Shown piece by piece: positions 54,385 through 62,507 of a DNA stretch of 64,000 bases. A program made the position numbers and the translations under genes. Each line of letters begins with the position of its first letter. The stretch's first letter is position 1. A model generated the notes under the pieces. The model saw nothing but the letters and a program-made list of their open reading frames with translations. It was not told the origin of the DNA and made no database searches. This stretch comes from Rhizobium sp. Root708 (GTDB lineage: Bacteria > Pseudomonadota > Alphaproteobacteria > Rhizobiales > Rhizobiaceae), in contig NZ_LMHV01000012.1 of assembly GCF_001429725.1 (NCBI RefSeq), forward strand, positions 875 through 64,874. The letters run 5' to 3'.

Positions 54385-54458
54385 CCCTCATCCCGGCCTT
54401 GTGCCGGGATCCAGTCAACCCAAGTCCTTGGGTTGAAAGACCAAGTCCGGGATGAGGG
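54385..54458. repeat. Composite palindromic element (RIME-like intergenic repeat)
   Basis: Three inverted repeats are nested in 74 bases: outer arms CCCTCATCCCGG (54385-54396) and CCGGGATGAGGG (54447-54458), an inner pair ATCCCGG/CCGGGAT (54390-54396, 54404-54410) and a second inner pair CAACCCAAG/CTTGGGTTG (54416-54424, 54427-54435). It lies between the convergent gpmA and phnF. Rhizobial genomes carry dispersed palindromic intergenic elements of this style; membership is inferred since only one copy is in the window. Confidence 0.6.
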
Positions 54459-54513
54459 ATGCAGGGGCCACCCACGCCCACACTGCGTCCAAGCCATGCT
54501 GCTAAGATAGCCA

Positions 54514-55245
54514 TCAATTCTCGATCGTGAACTGCACACGGTCGGCGGCAAACCGGCTGATCGCGTATTGGACCGGAACGCCCTCAAGGTCAGTGTTGAC
54601 GGCCTTGGTGATCAGCAGGATCGCGCCGGGCGACAGTTCGAGCGCTGCCGTATCCGCCTCGTCGGCATGGACGGCGGTGATCTCGGTGGTCGCGCGCACG
54701 TAGTCGGGTAGTCCAAGCTCGGCAAAGGCCTTGGTGATGGATTCGGTCCGCTTGTAGGCATCCGGCATGCCGCCGAAGCGCCCGGCGGGAAACCACGCCG
54801 TTGCGCAGGAGACCGGGCTGCCGTCCGCCTTGCGAACCGTTTCCATGCGGATCACAGGCTCGCCTGGCCGGATCTTCAGGCCGCGCGCAACTTCCGCATC
54901 GGCCTTCTCCTCCGAATAGGAAAGCAGCAGGCCGCGCATCTCGCGCGCCTGCTCCCCGATGCCTGCGGTAAAGCGGGTGCGCTTGGTGATCGGAAAGTTC
55001 AGTCGCTCCTTGCGCTCGATCAGCGTGCCGCGTCCCTGCACGGCGCGCACGATCCCTTCCTGGGCAAGGGCCGCGATCGCGCTTCTGACCGTGTGGCGGT
55101 TGACGCCGAACTGCAGCGCCAGCACCGTCTCGGGCGGCACCATGCCTGTCTCGTCATAGGCGCCGGCGCTGATCGCCTGGCGAATACGGTCGGCGATCTG
55201 TCGCCACAGCGCCACGCCCGTCTGTCTCTGTACCTGCCCAGCCAT
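54514..55245 (-). CDS. phnF: Phosphonate operon repressor, GntR/HutC family
   Basis: A 243-residue regulator with a GntR winged helix (residues about 10-75: LWRQIADRIRQAISAGAYDETGMVPPETVLALQFGVNRHTVRSAIAALAQEGIVRAVQGRGTLIE) and a UTRA effector domain (about 95-240). ATG 55245 follows AAGGGGCAAA; a GTG at 55263 is less likely. It is divergent from phnG and would repress the phn genes until its effector, expected to be a phosphonate-related metabolite, appears. A palindrome in the divergent gap is the likely operator. Confidence 0.92.
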   Translation of the reverse strand: MAGQVQRQTGVALWRQIADRIRQAISAGAYDETGMVPPETVLALQFGVNRHTVRSAIAALAQEGIVRAVQGRGTLIERKERLNFPITKRTRFTAGIGEQAREMRGLLLSYSEEKADAEVARGLKIRPGEPVIRMETVRKADGSPVSCATAWFPAGRFGGMPDAYKRTESITKAFAELGLPDYVRATTEITAVHADEADTAALELSPGAILLITKAVNTDLEGVPVQYAISRFAADRVQFTIEN

Positions 55246-55303
55246 TTTGCCCCTTGATGTCACACGCTTGTCATCTCGCCGATTTAAGCCTAATCATATC
55301 TTG

Positions 55304-55327
55304 TATAGTTGTCTATATCAATAGACA
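55304..55327. promoter_or_regulatory. Overlapping palindromes between phnF and phnG (probable PhnF operator)
   Basis: TGTCTAT-ATCA-ATAGACA (55310-55327) is a perfect 7-bp dyad and overlaps TATAG-TTGT-CTATA (55304-55317), a second 5-bp dyad. The pair lies 17 bases upstream of the phnG start and beside its likely promoter, as expected for a repressor site of the divergent GntR-type protein. Confidence 0.6.
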
Positions 55328-55343
55328 TTTAAAGGATGTGGCG

Positions 55344-55811
55344 ATGACCTTAGCGGAAAAGAATGAGCCGGAAGCAGCGGGGCGCAAGCGCGTCGTCGAC
55401 CTGCTTGCGCGCGCGGAGCGGCAGGAGCTGGTCGAGGCGTGGGACAAGCTGGCGGAAAAGCCTGCGGCCCAGCCGGTGCGCGGACCGGAAACAGGCCTCG
55501 TCATGGTCCGTGGCCGCATGGGCGGCGGCGGTGCGCCGTTCAACCTCGGTGAGGTGACGGTCACCCGCGCCACCGTGCGCCTGGCATCTGGCACCGTCGG
55601 TCACGCTCAGTCGCTTGGCACGGATCGCGAGAAGGCCCGGCTTTCCGCCATCTTCGACGCGCTCTGGCAGGAGCAGGCGACGCAATCCTTCGTCGAGCAG
55701 GCGCTTCTGCAGCCGATCGCTGCACGCGTGGCCGATGCCGATCGCCGCAAGGCCGATGAGACGGCGGCAACCCGCGTCGATTTCTTCACCATGGTTCGCG
55801 GAGACGACTGA
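55344..55811 (+). CDS. phnG: C-P lyase core protein PhnG
   Basis: A 155-residue member of the PhnG family, one of the four proteins (G, H, I, J) of the C-P lyase core complex; PhnG with PhnH, PhnI and PhnL loads the phosphonate on ribose at C1. Family segments: LLARAERQELVEAWDKL, PVRGPETGLVMVRGRMGGGGAPFNLGEVTVTRATVRL and GTVGHAQSLGTDREKARLSAIFDALWQ. ATG 55344 follows AAAGGATGTGGCG. Its stop overlaps phnH by one base (TGATG). Confidence 0.96.
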   Translation: MTLAEKNEPEAAGRKRVVDLLARAERQELVEAWDKLAEKPAAQPVRGPETGLVMVRGRMGGGGAPFNLGEVTVTRATVRLASGTVGHAQSLGTDREKARLSAIFDALWQEQATQSFVEQALLQPIAARVADADRRKADETAATRVDFFTMVRGDD

Positions 55812-56434
55812 TGAGCCTCAAGACGGAAGCCCCCAAGAATGATGCGTTGGCCGGCGGCTTTGCCGAACCAGTCTTCCACGCCCAGAGCGTCTTCAAGCTG
55901 ATGATGGATGCGATGGCGCGTCCGGGCACGATCCAGACGGTCGCCCCCGACGCCTTGCCGCCGGCACCCCTCGGCGTTGCGGCCGGTGCCATCGCGCTGA
56001 CGCTCTGCGATCACGACACCCCGGTCTGGCTGTCATCAGGGCTGGCAAAATCCGCCGTGCCGCAATGGCTCGGCTTTCACACCGGTGCGCCGGTCACGCC
56101 GGAGAAGGCCGAAGCGCGCTTCGCGTTCGTCGAAGCCGGAACGCCTCTGTCGTCCTTCGGTCTCTTTGCCGCCGGCACCCAGGAATATCCGGACCGTTCG
56201 ACGACTGTTGTCATCGAGCTGGCGGATATCGAGGGCGGCCGCAAGCTGGCGCTGATGGGTCCCGGCATCAAGACCGTGACCGATATCGCGCCGCTCGGCC
56301 TGCCCGACAGCTTCCTGCGCCTCTGGACGGAGAACCGCGCCCTCTTCCCGCGCGGCATCGATATCGTGCTGACCTCGGGCAGCCGGTTCCTCTGCCTGCC
56401 GCGCACCACCAAGATCACCGCAACGGAGATGTGA
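55811..56434 (+). CDS. phnH: C-P lyase core protein PhnH
   Basis: A 207-residue member of the PhnH family, part of the C-P lyase core. The start GGFAEPVFHAQSVFKLMMDAMARPGTIQTV, GAIALTLCDHDTPVWLSSGL and the C-terminal PDSFLRLWTENRALFPRGIDIVLTSGSRFLCLPRTTKI are characteristic. It overlaps phnG and ends 3 bp before phnI, so the set is translated as a unit. Confidence 0.96.
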   Translation: MSLKTEAPKNDALAGGFAEPVFHAQSVFKLMMDAMARPGTIQTVAPDALPPAPLGVAAGAIALTLCDHDTPVWLSSGLAKSAVPQWLGFHTGAPVTPEKAEARFAFVEAGTPLSSFGLFAAGTQEYPDRSTTVVIELADIEGGRKLALMGPGIKTVTDIAPLGLPDSFLRLWTENRALFPRGIDIVLTSGSRFLCLPRTTKITATEM

Positions 56435-56437
56435 CCC

Positions 56438-57547
56438 ATGTATGTTGCTGTTAAGGGTGGCGAAGCCGCCATTGCCAACGCCCATCGCCTGCTGGCGGAT
56501 CGCCGTCGCGGTGACCGTTCGTTGCCGGCTATCGGTATCGATCAGATCGTGGCGCAGCTGGCGCTGGCCGTCGACCGCGTCATGGCCGAAGCCTCGCTCT
56601 ACGATCGCACGCTTGCCGCTCTCGCCGTCCGCCAGTCGCGCGGCGACATGATCGAAGCGATCTTCCTGCTCCGCGCCTACCGCACGACGCTGCCGCGCTT
56701 CGGCTATAGCAAGCCTGTCGATACCGCCCGCATGAAGATCGAGCGCCGCGTCTCCGCCACCTACAAGGATCTTCCGGGCGGCCAGTTGCTCGGTCCGACC
56801 TTCGACTATACGCATCGCCTCCTCGACCCGTCGCTCCTGACTGACGAAGCCGTCGAGGAACCGACGCTTCGCGATGCGGAAACCGGCCGTGTCATGCGCG
56901 TTTCGGAAATCCTCGCGCAGGAAGGTCTGATCGAGGGCGATGGCGAAATGCCCGAGGATCACGAGATCGGTGACCTCACGCGCGAGCCGATGGAGTTCCC
57001 GATGACCCGCGATCTGCGCCTGCAGGCGCTGGCCCGTGGCGACGAAGGCTTCCTCCTGGCGCTCGGCTATTCGACCCAGCGCGGTTACGGCCGCAACCAT
57101 CCCTTCACCGGCGAAATCCGCATCGGTGAGGTCGAGGTCGAATTCGATGTTCCCGAACTCGGCTTCGCCGTTTCGCTCGGGACCATCCAGGTCACCGAAT
57201 GCCAGATGGTCAACCAGTTCAAGGGTTCGTCCAAAGCGCCGCCGCAGTTCACCCGCGGCTATGGCCTCGTCTTCGGCCAGAGCGAGCGCAAGGCAATGTC
57301 CATGTCGCTCGTCGACCGTGCGCTGCGCGCCGAAGAACTCGGCGAGGACATCACCGCCCCGGCGCAGGACGAGGAATTCGTCATCTCCCATGCCGACAAC
57401 GTGCAGTCGACCGGCTTCGTCGAGCACCTGAAGCTGCCGCATTACGTCGACTTCCAGGCTGAACTCGATCTGGTCCGCCGCATGCGCAACGAATTCGAAG
57501 CCAACCGCATCGGCGGCGACGATACCATCAAGGAGGCTGCGGAATGA
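56438..57547 (+). CDS. phnI: C-P lyase core protein PhnI
   Basis: A 369-residue PhnI, the nucleosidase-like catalytic subunit that displaces adenine from ATP with the phosphonate in the first step. Typical stretches: MYVAVKGGEAAIANAHRLLADRRRGD at the start, QLALAVDRVMAEASLYDRTLAALAVRQSRGDMIEAIFLLRAYRTTLPRFG, and EDEEFVISHADNVQSTGFVEHLKLPHYVDFQAELDLVRRMR near the end. Overlaps phnJ by 4 bp. Confidence 0.97.
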   Translation: MYVAVKGGEAAIANAHRLLADRRRGDRSLPAIGIDQIVAQLALAVDRVMAEASLYDRTLAALAVRQSRGDMIEAIFLLRAYRTTLPRFGYSKPVDTARMKIERRVSATYKDLPGGQLLGPTFDYTHRLLDPSLLTDEAVEEPTLRDAETGRVMRVSEILAQEGLIEGDGEMPEDHEIGDLTREPMEFPMTRDLRLQALARGDEGFLLALGYSTQRGYGRNHPFTGEIRIGEVEVEFDVPELGFAVSLGTIQVTECQMVNQFKGSSKAPPQFTRGYGLVFGQSERKAMSMSLVDRALRAEELGEDITAPAQDEEFVISHADNVQSTGFVEHLKLPHYVDFQAELDLVRRMRNEFEANRIGGDDTIKEAAE

Positions 57548-58425
57548 CCGATCTGGCCACGTACAATTTCGCCTATCTCGACGAGCAGACGAAGCGCATG
57601 ATCCGCCGCGCGATCCTGAAGGCGATCGCCATCCCTGGCTATCAGGTTCCCTTCGCGTCGCGCGAAATGCCGATGCCCTACGGCTGGGGCACCGGCGGCG
57701 TGCAGGTCACGGCCTCGATCATCGGGCCGGATGATGTGCTGAAGGTCATCGACCAGGGCGCCGACGATACGACCAACGCAGTCTCCATCCGCGCCTTCTT
57801 CCAGAAGGTCGCGAATGTCGCGGTGACGACACACACCAAGGACGCGACGATCATTCAGACACGCCACCGCATCCCTGAAGAAAAGCTCGGCACCAACCAG
57901 GTGCTGGTCTACCAGGTGCCGATCCCCGAGCCGCTGCGCTTCCTCGAGCCACGCGAGACCGAAACCCGCAAGATGCACGCGCTTGAGGAATACGGCCTCA
58001 TGCATGTGAAGCTCTACGAGGACATCGCCCACAACGGCCGCATTTCCAAGACCTACGCCTATCCGGTCAAGGTCGCTGGCCGCTACGTCATGGATCCGTC
58101 GCCGACGCCGAAGTTCGACAATCCGAAAATGCACATGTCGGATGCGTTGCAGCTCTTCGGGGCAGGGCGCGAGAAGCGCATCTATGCCGTTCCGCCCTAT
58201 ACCGAAGTCGTCAGCCTCGATTTCGACGACTACCCCTTCGAGATCCAGCGCTTCGGCAAGCCCTGTGCGCTCTGCGGCGCCGAAGAGGTCTACCTCGACG
58301 AAGTCATCCTCGACGACAAGGGCGGGCGCATGTTCGTCTGCTCCGACACCGACCATTGCGAAGACCGCCGCGCCCACGGGCATGCCGGCGAGATGTTGGC
58401 ACCCAATCAGGAGGCCGCCGAATGA
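57544..58425 (+). CDS. phnJ: Alpha-D-ribose 1-methylphosphonate 5-phosphate C-P lyase (radical SAM)
   Basis: A 293-residue radical enzyme that breaks the C-P bond. All four cysteines of the iron-sulfur/thiyl chemistry are present at C241, C244, C266 and C272 (CALCGAEE...VCSDTDHCED), the same numbers as in the E. coli enzyme, and G32 in IPGYQVPFASREMPM is the glycyl position. It therefore looks fully active. Overlaps phnI by 4 bp and phnK by 4 bp. Confidence 0.98.
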   Translation: MTDLATYNFAYLDEQTKRMIRRAILKAIAIPGYQVPFASREMPMPYGWGTGGVQVTASIIGPDDVLKVIDQGADDTTNAVSIRAFFQKVANVAVTTHTKDATIIQTRHRIPEEKLGTNQVLVYQVPIPEPLRFLEPRETETRKMHALEEYGLMHVKLYEDIAHNGRISKTYAYPVKVAGRYVMDPSPTPKFDNPKMHMSDALQLFGAGREKRIYAVPPYTEVVSLDFDDYPFEIQRFGKPCALCGAEEVYLDEVILDDKGGRMFVCSDTDHCEDRRAHGHAGEMLAPNQEAAE

Positions 58426-59198
58426 GCGACACCCCGCTTCTCAAAGTCAACGACGTCTCGAAGTTCTATGGCAACCGCATCGGCTGCCGGAATGTCTCCT
58501 TCGAGCTCTGGCCTGGCGAAGTGCTCGCCATCGTCGGTGAATCCGGCTCGGGCAAGACGACGCTGCTCAACTGCATCTCGACCCGCCTGATGCCGACGAC
58601 GGGCAGCGTCGAATACCAGATGCGCGATGGCGCCTATCGCGACCTCTACCGCATGAACGAGGCCGAGCGCCGCTTCCTGATGCGTACCGACTGGGGTTTC
58701 GTGCATCAGAATCCGGCTGACGGCCTGCGCATGACGGTCTCGGCCGGTGCCAATGTCGGCGAACGCCTGATGGCGATCGGCGACCGTCACTACGGCAACA
58801 TCCGCTCAACCGCCATTGACTGGCTGCAGCGCGTCGAAATCGACGAAGGCCGCATCGACGACCAGCCGCGCGCCTTCTCCGGCGGCATGCGCCAGCGCCT
58901 GCAGATTGCCCGCAACCTGGTGACCGGCCCGCGCCTGGTGTTCATGGACGAGCCGACCGGCGGCCTGGACGTGTCGGTGCAGGCTCGCCTGCTGGATCTC
59001 GTGCGCGGCCTAGTCAACGATCTTGGCCTTGCCGCCATCATCGTCACCCACGACCTCGCCGTCGCGCGCCTGCTGTCGCACCGCATGATGGTGATGAAGG
59101 ACGGCCATGTCATCGAGCACGGGCTGACCGATCGCGTCCTTGACGATCCGCGTGAGCCGTACACGCAGCTCCTCGTTTCCTCCATCCTGCAGGTCTGA
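58422..59198 (+). CDS. phnK: C-P lyase ATPase PhnK
   Basis: A 258-residue ABC-type ATPase that binds the C-P lyase core and drives its turnover, not a classical importer subunit. Walker [14 protein letters not shown], signature FSGGMRQRLQIARNL, Walker B RLVFMDEPTGGLD. PhnK-specific segments QNPADGLRMTVSAGANVGERLMAIG and the C-terminal DDPREPYTQLLVSSILQV are seen. ATG 58422 overlaps the phnJ stop (ATGA); the frame extends further 5' into phnJ but this is not needed. Confidence 0.96.
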   Translation: MSDTPLLKVNDVSKFYGNRIGCRNVSFELWPGEVLAIVGESGSGKTTLLNCISTRLMPTTGSVEYQMRDGAYRDLYRMNEAERRFLMRTDWGFVHQNPADGLRMTVSAGANVGERLMAIGDRHYGNIRSTAIDWLQRVEIDEGRIDDQPRAFSGGMRQRLQIARNLVTGPRLVFMDEPTGGLDVSVQARLLDLVRGLVNDLGLAAIIVTHDLAVARLLSHRMMVMKDGHVIEHGLTDRVLDDPREPYTQLLVSSILQV

Positions 59199-59262
59199 TC
59201 GCGAATGCCGTTCTGACTCCGGCTACCGGTGTCCGTGGCAAGCGAAACTAAGGAAAGAAATC

Positions 59263-59973
59263 ATGGCAACGCCACTCGTTGTTTCTGAAGTCGTCAAGAG
59301 CTTCACCATGCACCTGCGCGACGGCATCAAGCTGCCGGTTGTCTCGGATGTATCCTTTTCCGTGGCATCAGGGGAATGCGTCGTCCTCGGCGGCCCGTCG
59401 GGCATCGGCAAGAGTTCGCTGCTGAAGATGATCTACGGTAACTACGCCGTCGATAGCGGCCAGATCCTCATCAAGCATCACGACAAGATCGTCGATCTGG
59501 CAACTGCGGACCCGCGTACTGTCATCGCCGTGCGCCGCGATACGCTCGGCTATGTCAGCCAGTTCCTGCGCACCGTCCCGCGTGTTGCGGCCATCGACGT
59601 GGTGGCAGAACCGCTGGTCGCCCGTGGCCTAACTGCGGAAACAGCGCGCGAGAAGGCCGCAAACCTTCTCTCGAAGCTGAACCTGCCGGAAGCGCTCTGG
59701 CAGCTTCCGCCCGCGACCTTCTCCGGCGGCGAGCAGCAGCGCGTCAACATCGCCCGCGGTTTCATCACCGACCACACCGTCCTGTTGCTCGACGAGCCGA
59801 CCGCCTCGCTAGATGCCAGGAACCGCGCCGTCGTCGTCGGCATGATCGAGGAGAAGAAAAAGGCGGGTGTCGCCCTCCTCGGGATCTTCCACGATGAAGA
59901 GGTGCGCGAGGCCGTCGCCGACCGCATTCTCGACGTCCAGAAGTTCTCGCCGCGAAAGGCAATCGCCGCATGA
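59263..59973 (+). CDS. phnL: C-P lyase ATPase PhnL
   Basis: A 236-residue ABC ATPase working with the G/H/I proteins in the first step of phosphonate activation. Walker A is [18 protein letters not shown], the signature [15 protein letters not shown], Walker [36 protein letters not shown] is typical of PhnL. AAGGAAAG lies 8 bases before ATG 59263. It follows phnK by 64 bp and overlaps the acetyltransferase by 4 bp. Confidence 0.96.
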   Translation: MATPLVVSEVVKSFTMHLRDGIKLPVVSDVSFSVASGECVVLGGPSGIGKSSLLKMIYGNYAVDSGQILIKHHDKIVDLATADPRTVIAVRRDTLGYVSQFLRTVPRVAAIDVVAEPLVARGLTAETAREKAANLLSKLNLPEALWQLPPATFSGGEQQRVNIARGFITDHTVLLLDEPTASLDARNRAVVVGMIEEKKKAGVALLGIFHDEEVREAVADRILDVQKFSPRKAIAA

Positions 59974-60587
59974 GCCGCAAGATTGGCCTCGAGCCCTATT
60001 TCCACGAAACCGCATCCGTGAAGAACGCCACCTTCGGGCGCTTCACGGAGGTTTCCGAGCGTTGCCGCATCGAGGAAGTCGAGTTCGGCGACTATTCCTA
60101 CGTCATGCAGGACGGCGCCATCTGGTGCGCGACGGTCGGCAAGTTCGTTAACATCGCCGCCTCGGTGCGCATCAATGCCACCAATCACCCGACCTGGCGC
60201 GCAACGTTGCATCACTTCACCTATCGCGCCGCCGATTATTGGCCGGATGCCGATATGGAGACCGACTTTTTCGAATGGCGCCGCTCCAATCGCGTCGTCA
60301 TCGGCCATGATGTCTGGATCGGCCACGGCGTCACCATCCTGCCCGGTGTCACGGTCGGCAATGGAGCCGTCATTGGCGCTGGTGCCGTCGTCTCGAAAGA
60401 TGTCGCTCCCTACACCATCGTCGGCGGCGTCCCTGCCAAACTGATCCGCGAACGCTTCCCGAAGGGCGTCGGCGAACGCATGGACAAGCTCGCCTGGTGG
60501 GATTGGGAGCACGACCGTCTGCGCGTTGCCCTGGCCGATTTCCGTGCGCTGAGCGCTGAAGATTTCCTCGCCCGCTACGAAGCATGA
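59970..60587 (+). CDS. Phosphonate-operon hexapeptide-repeat acetyltransferase
   Basis: A 205-residue left-handed beta-helix transferase. The repeats lie at residues about 20-65 and 105-150 ([49 protein letters not shown]), ending in the CoA-binding GGVPAK motif. This is the phn-associated DapH/LpxA-like family (TIGR03308), common next to phnL in alphaproteobacteria; it may acetylate an amino-phosphonate or act elsewhere in the pathway. It overlaps phnL by 4 bp and is the last gene of this phn run. Confidence 0.93.
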   Translation: MSRKIGLEPYFHETASVKNATFGRFTEVSERCRIEEVEFGDYSYVMQDGAIWCATVGKFVNIAASVRINATNHPTWRATLHHFTYRAADYWPDADMETDFFEWRRSNRVVIGHDVWIGHGVTILPGVTVGNGAVIGAGAVVSKDVAPYTIVGGVPAKLIRERFPKGVGERMDKLAWWDWEHDRLRVALADFRALSAEDFLARYEA

Positions 60588-60930
60588 TCGGGCGCCCCGG
60601 ACAGGGGCGCTCATGCCGCCCGGAGTTTGGCCGGCCCAAAGCCGTCGATATTGTCGCTCGCCTGGGCGTTTAAAAACCTGCAGCCGACGAAGCATCGGGG
60701 AGCCCCATTGTCACAATAGTAGCGTCTGTCCCTGCTAGGAAAGAACAGGAGGCGACCTCTGTTTGTCGCAGGGATAATCATGCGTCTTGGCCATGGATGA
60801 GCTTGCGCGAATGCCAGTTCCTGTAAGAATTGGAAACACATTGTGACTAAGTCGTTACAAAAGCTACAATTTTCCGGCTTGTCTCGCAAACGTACTTCAT
60901 GGATATTAGACTGATCTTGAGGAAGTCGTC
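60588..60930. other. 343 bp gap after the phnG-phnL run, with a GC-rich hairpin
   Basis: No gene is supported. GCGCCCC (60592-60598) and GGGGCGC (60604-60610) form a perfect 7-bp hairpin just after the acetyltransferase stop; it has no T-run, so it is only a possible terminator. The remainder is AT-richer, mainly at 60830-60900, where the promoter of the 133-residue protein gene is expected. Confidence 0.5.
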
Positions 60931-61332
60931 ATGATCAGAATGATTGAAGATCCGGCAGAATTGGCCGGCGAAGATATCACTGGCAAGTATATTCTGCGGA
61001 AGCTGAACTATCATTGGTTCGCTTACGGCAAGGCTGCGATCGTGACGGCTTGCAAGGGCACGATCCTGGAGCTTGACCGCGAGGAAACAGTCTATTCGGA
61101 ACGGTGGGGCCGCCGCGCCTACACGGGAACCGGCAAGCGCTATCCAGGTGGCATCTGTCCGATATCGGCGGTCGCCTGCGTCTGCGATACCGCGGACGAC
61201 GTAAATGCCGTGATCCAGCTCGATGTCGAAGCACAGGACGAGTTTTATCAGTTGATCGCCAAGACGGAAGCCAAGGTTCGCGCCCTTGCGTCGCCGGCGG
61301 AGAATACGGTGTTTCTGGCTGCTGCCGAATAG
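60931..61332 (+). CDS. Hypothetical protein, 133 residues
   Basis: A soluble protein with no signal peptide or membrane segment, starting MIRMIEDPAELAGEDITGKYI and containing LNYHWFAYGKAAIVTACKGTILELDREETVY, a central cysteine pair region (PGGICPISAVACVCDT) and an acidic C-terminal half (DVEAQDEFYQLIAKTEAKVRAL). I do not recognise the family. It lies between the phn genes and the RNase HI gene with its own upstream gap, so it is probably its own unit. TTGAGGAAGTCGTC before ATG 60931 gives a ribosome site. Confidence 0.65.
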   Translation: MIRMIEDPAELAGEDITGKYILRKLNYHWFAYGKAAIVTACKGTILELDREETVYSERWGRRAYTGTGKRYPGGICPISAVACVCDTADDVNAVIQLDVEAQDEFYQLIAKTEAKVRALASPAENTVFLAAAE

Positions 61333-61410
61333 GTCTGGCGTTCCGGTGGTTCGGTATAGAGCCGAGCGTCCCGCGATCCGCCCCTCGCGGATGGATGTCC
61401 ACAAGGCCAG

Positions 61411-61938
61411 ATGACCGATCACACCGACACGATCCTCCTCCCCGAAAATATTGCCGCCAGGAGTCTCCACGTCTTCGCCGATGGTTGCTACGAACCTAAT
61501 TCAGGAGAGGGCGGATGGGCGTTCGTGGTCTATCGCGACGATGCGGAAGTCGCTTCCGGCTTTGGTGGCGTCAAGCAAGCCGCCAACAACACGACGGAAC
61601 TGATCGCGCTTCTCGAAGCCGTGACCTGGGTCAACGGCAACGTTACGGTGGAAACAGCGGTCGTCTGGTCCGATTCGGCGTACGCGGTCAGAGGCTGCAA
61701 TCAGTGGCGCCACATCTGGAAGAACAACGGCTGGAAGAAGATAAGCGCCAATGCGAACGTCCGAAGCCGAACCATCGCAAATCCGGAGCTCTGGAAGGCG
61801 ATCGACGATCAGCTGTCCCGCAATCGCCTGCTGACCATTGCTTGGTGCAAGGGCCATTCGGGCCTTGCCGGCAACGAGCGCGCCGATGAACTCGCGGAGC
61901 ACGGCCGCCTGTCGTTGGGTGGTAAAGCTACCCGCTGA
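61411..61938 (+). CDS. RNase HI family protein
   Basis: A 175-residue ribonuclease H. The four catalytic carboxylates are in place: D24 (HVFADGCYEPNSG), E63 (TTELIALLEA), D88 (WSDSAYAVRG) and D159 (NERADELAEHG), with H149 in CKGHSGLAGN. It cuts the RNA strand of RNA-DNA hybrids in the cytosol. Whether it is the main RNase HI of the cell or a second copy cannot be told from this window; the rhizobial rnhA usually lies elsewhere, so a paralogue is plausible. It lies between the two phn groups and has no known link to phosphonates. Confidence 0.88.
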   Translation: MTDHTDTILLPENIAARSLHVFADGCYEPNSGEGGWAFVVYRDDAEVASGFGGVKQAANNTTELIALLEAVTWVNGNVTVETAVVWSDSAYAVRGCNQWRHIWKNNGWKKISANANVRSRTIANPELWKAIDDQLSRNRLLTIAWCKGHSGLAGNERADELAEHGRLSLGGKATR

Positions 61939-62031
61939 ACGCTTGCCCCAACCATGCCCGCGGGCAGCTGCGCCGGTTGCCGATAGGCGCCGCCACGTAA
62001 CCGTGCCGCGATCAACTCTCGGCTTCGGCCC

Positions 62032-62244
62032 TTACGCCCACGGGTTCTTCGCGAGCTGCCATTCTCCGGTCTCGTCCGGTTCGACGCGCTTGTTGCCGCG
62101 ATAGAAGATCGGCAGTCCGGTCTTCTTGTCCATGGAGAAACGGCTGGGCGTGAACTTCTCATCCTCGTGTCCGCGGATGGCGAGACCGAGTGCCTCTTTG
62201 AACTTCCCGGCGTTGCACAGGTTTTTGAAGAGTGTCTGGTCCAT
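62032..62244 (-). CDS. Small hypothetical protein, 70 residues
   Basis: A short soluble protein (MDQTLFKNLCNAGKFKEAL at its start) with KKTGLPIFYRGNKRVEPDETGEWQLAKNPWA at its end. It has no signal peptide or membrane helix. ATG 62244 follows CTGGAGTAAAGCG. I recognise no family. It is convergent with the RNase HI gene and lies back to back with the phnC promoter region. Confidence 0.6.
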   Translation of the reverse strand: MDQTLFKNLCNAGKFKEALGLAIRGHEDEKFTPSRFSMDKKTGLPIFYRGNKRVEPDETGEWQLAKNPWA

Positions 62245-62423
62245 CGCTTTACTCCAGTATCGTCGCGGTCTCGAAATTGCCTGCCATCGACCGCCGCTCG
62301 GGTCAACCGCCAACGGCAACAGGCTCGGCTTGAAATACCCGAACAGGCGGCAATTTGCGGCTTTTCGGCTATCAAGAGCCCGGCCGGCTTCCAGCGCCCG
62401 CCAAAGCTTCGATTATGACAGTC

Positions 62424-62442
62424 CTTACATAAAACTGACATT
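62424..62442 (+). promoter_or_regulatory. Probable Pho box (PhoB site) ahead of phnC
   Basis: CTTACATAAAACTGACATT matches the enterobacterial Pho-box consensus (two CTGTCAT-type repeats spaced 11 bases) at 16 of 19 positions. It lies about 65 bases upstream of the phnC start, the usual place. PhoB control of phosphonate uptake under low phosphate follows from known Pho regulons. Confidence 0.7.
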
Positions 62443-62507
62443 GGAGCTTCATGAACCGGGACTAATGCACTCCCCCATATCGCACCTGGACTATGAGGAA
62501 GAGCATG

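Noticed and set aside
55267..55285. CTTGTCATCTCGCCGATTT as a second Pho box upstream of phnG
   Set aside because: Only the first half-site resembles the consensus; the second repeat is absent, so it is not called.
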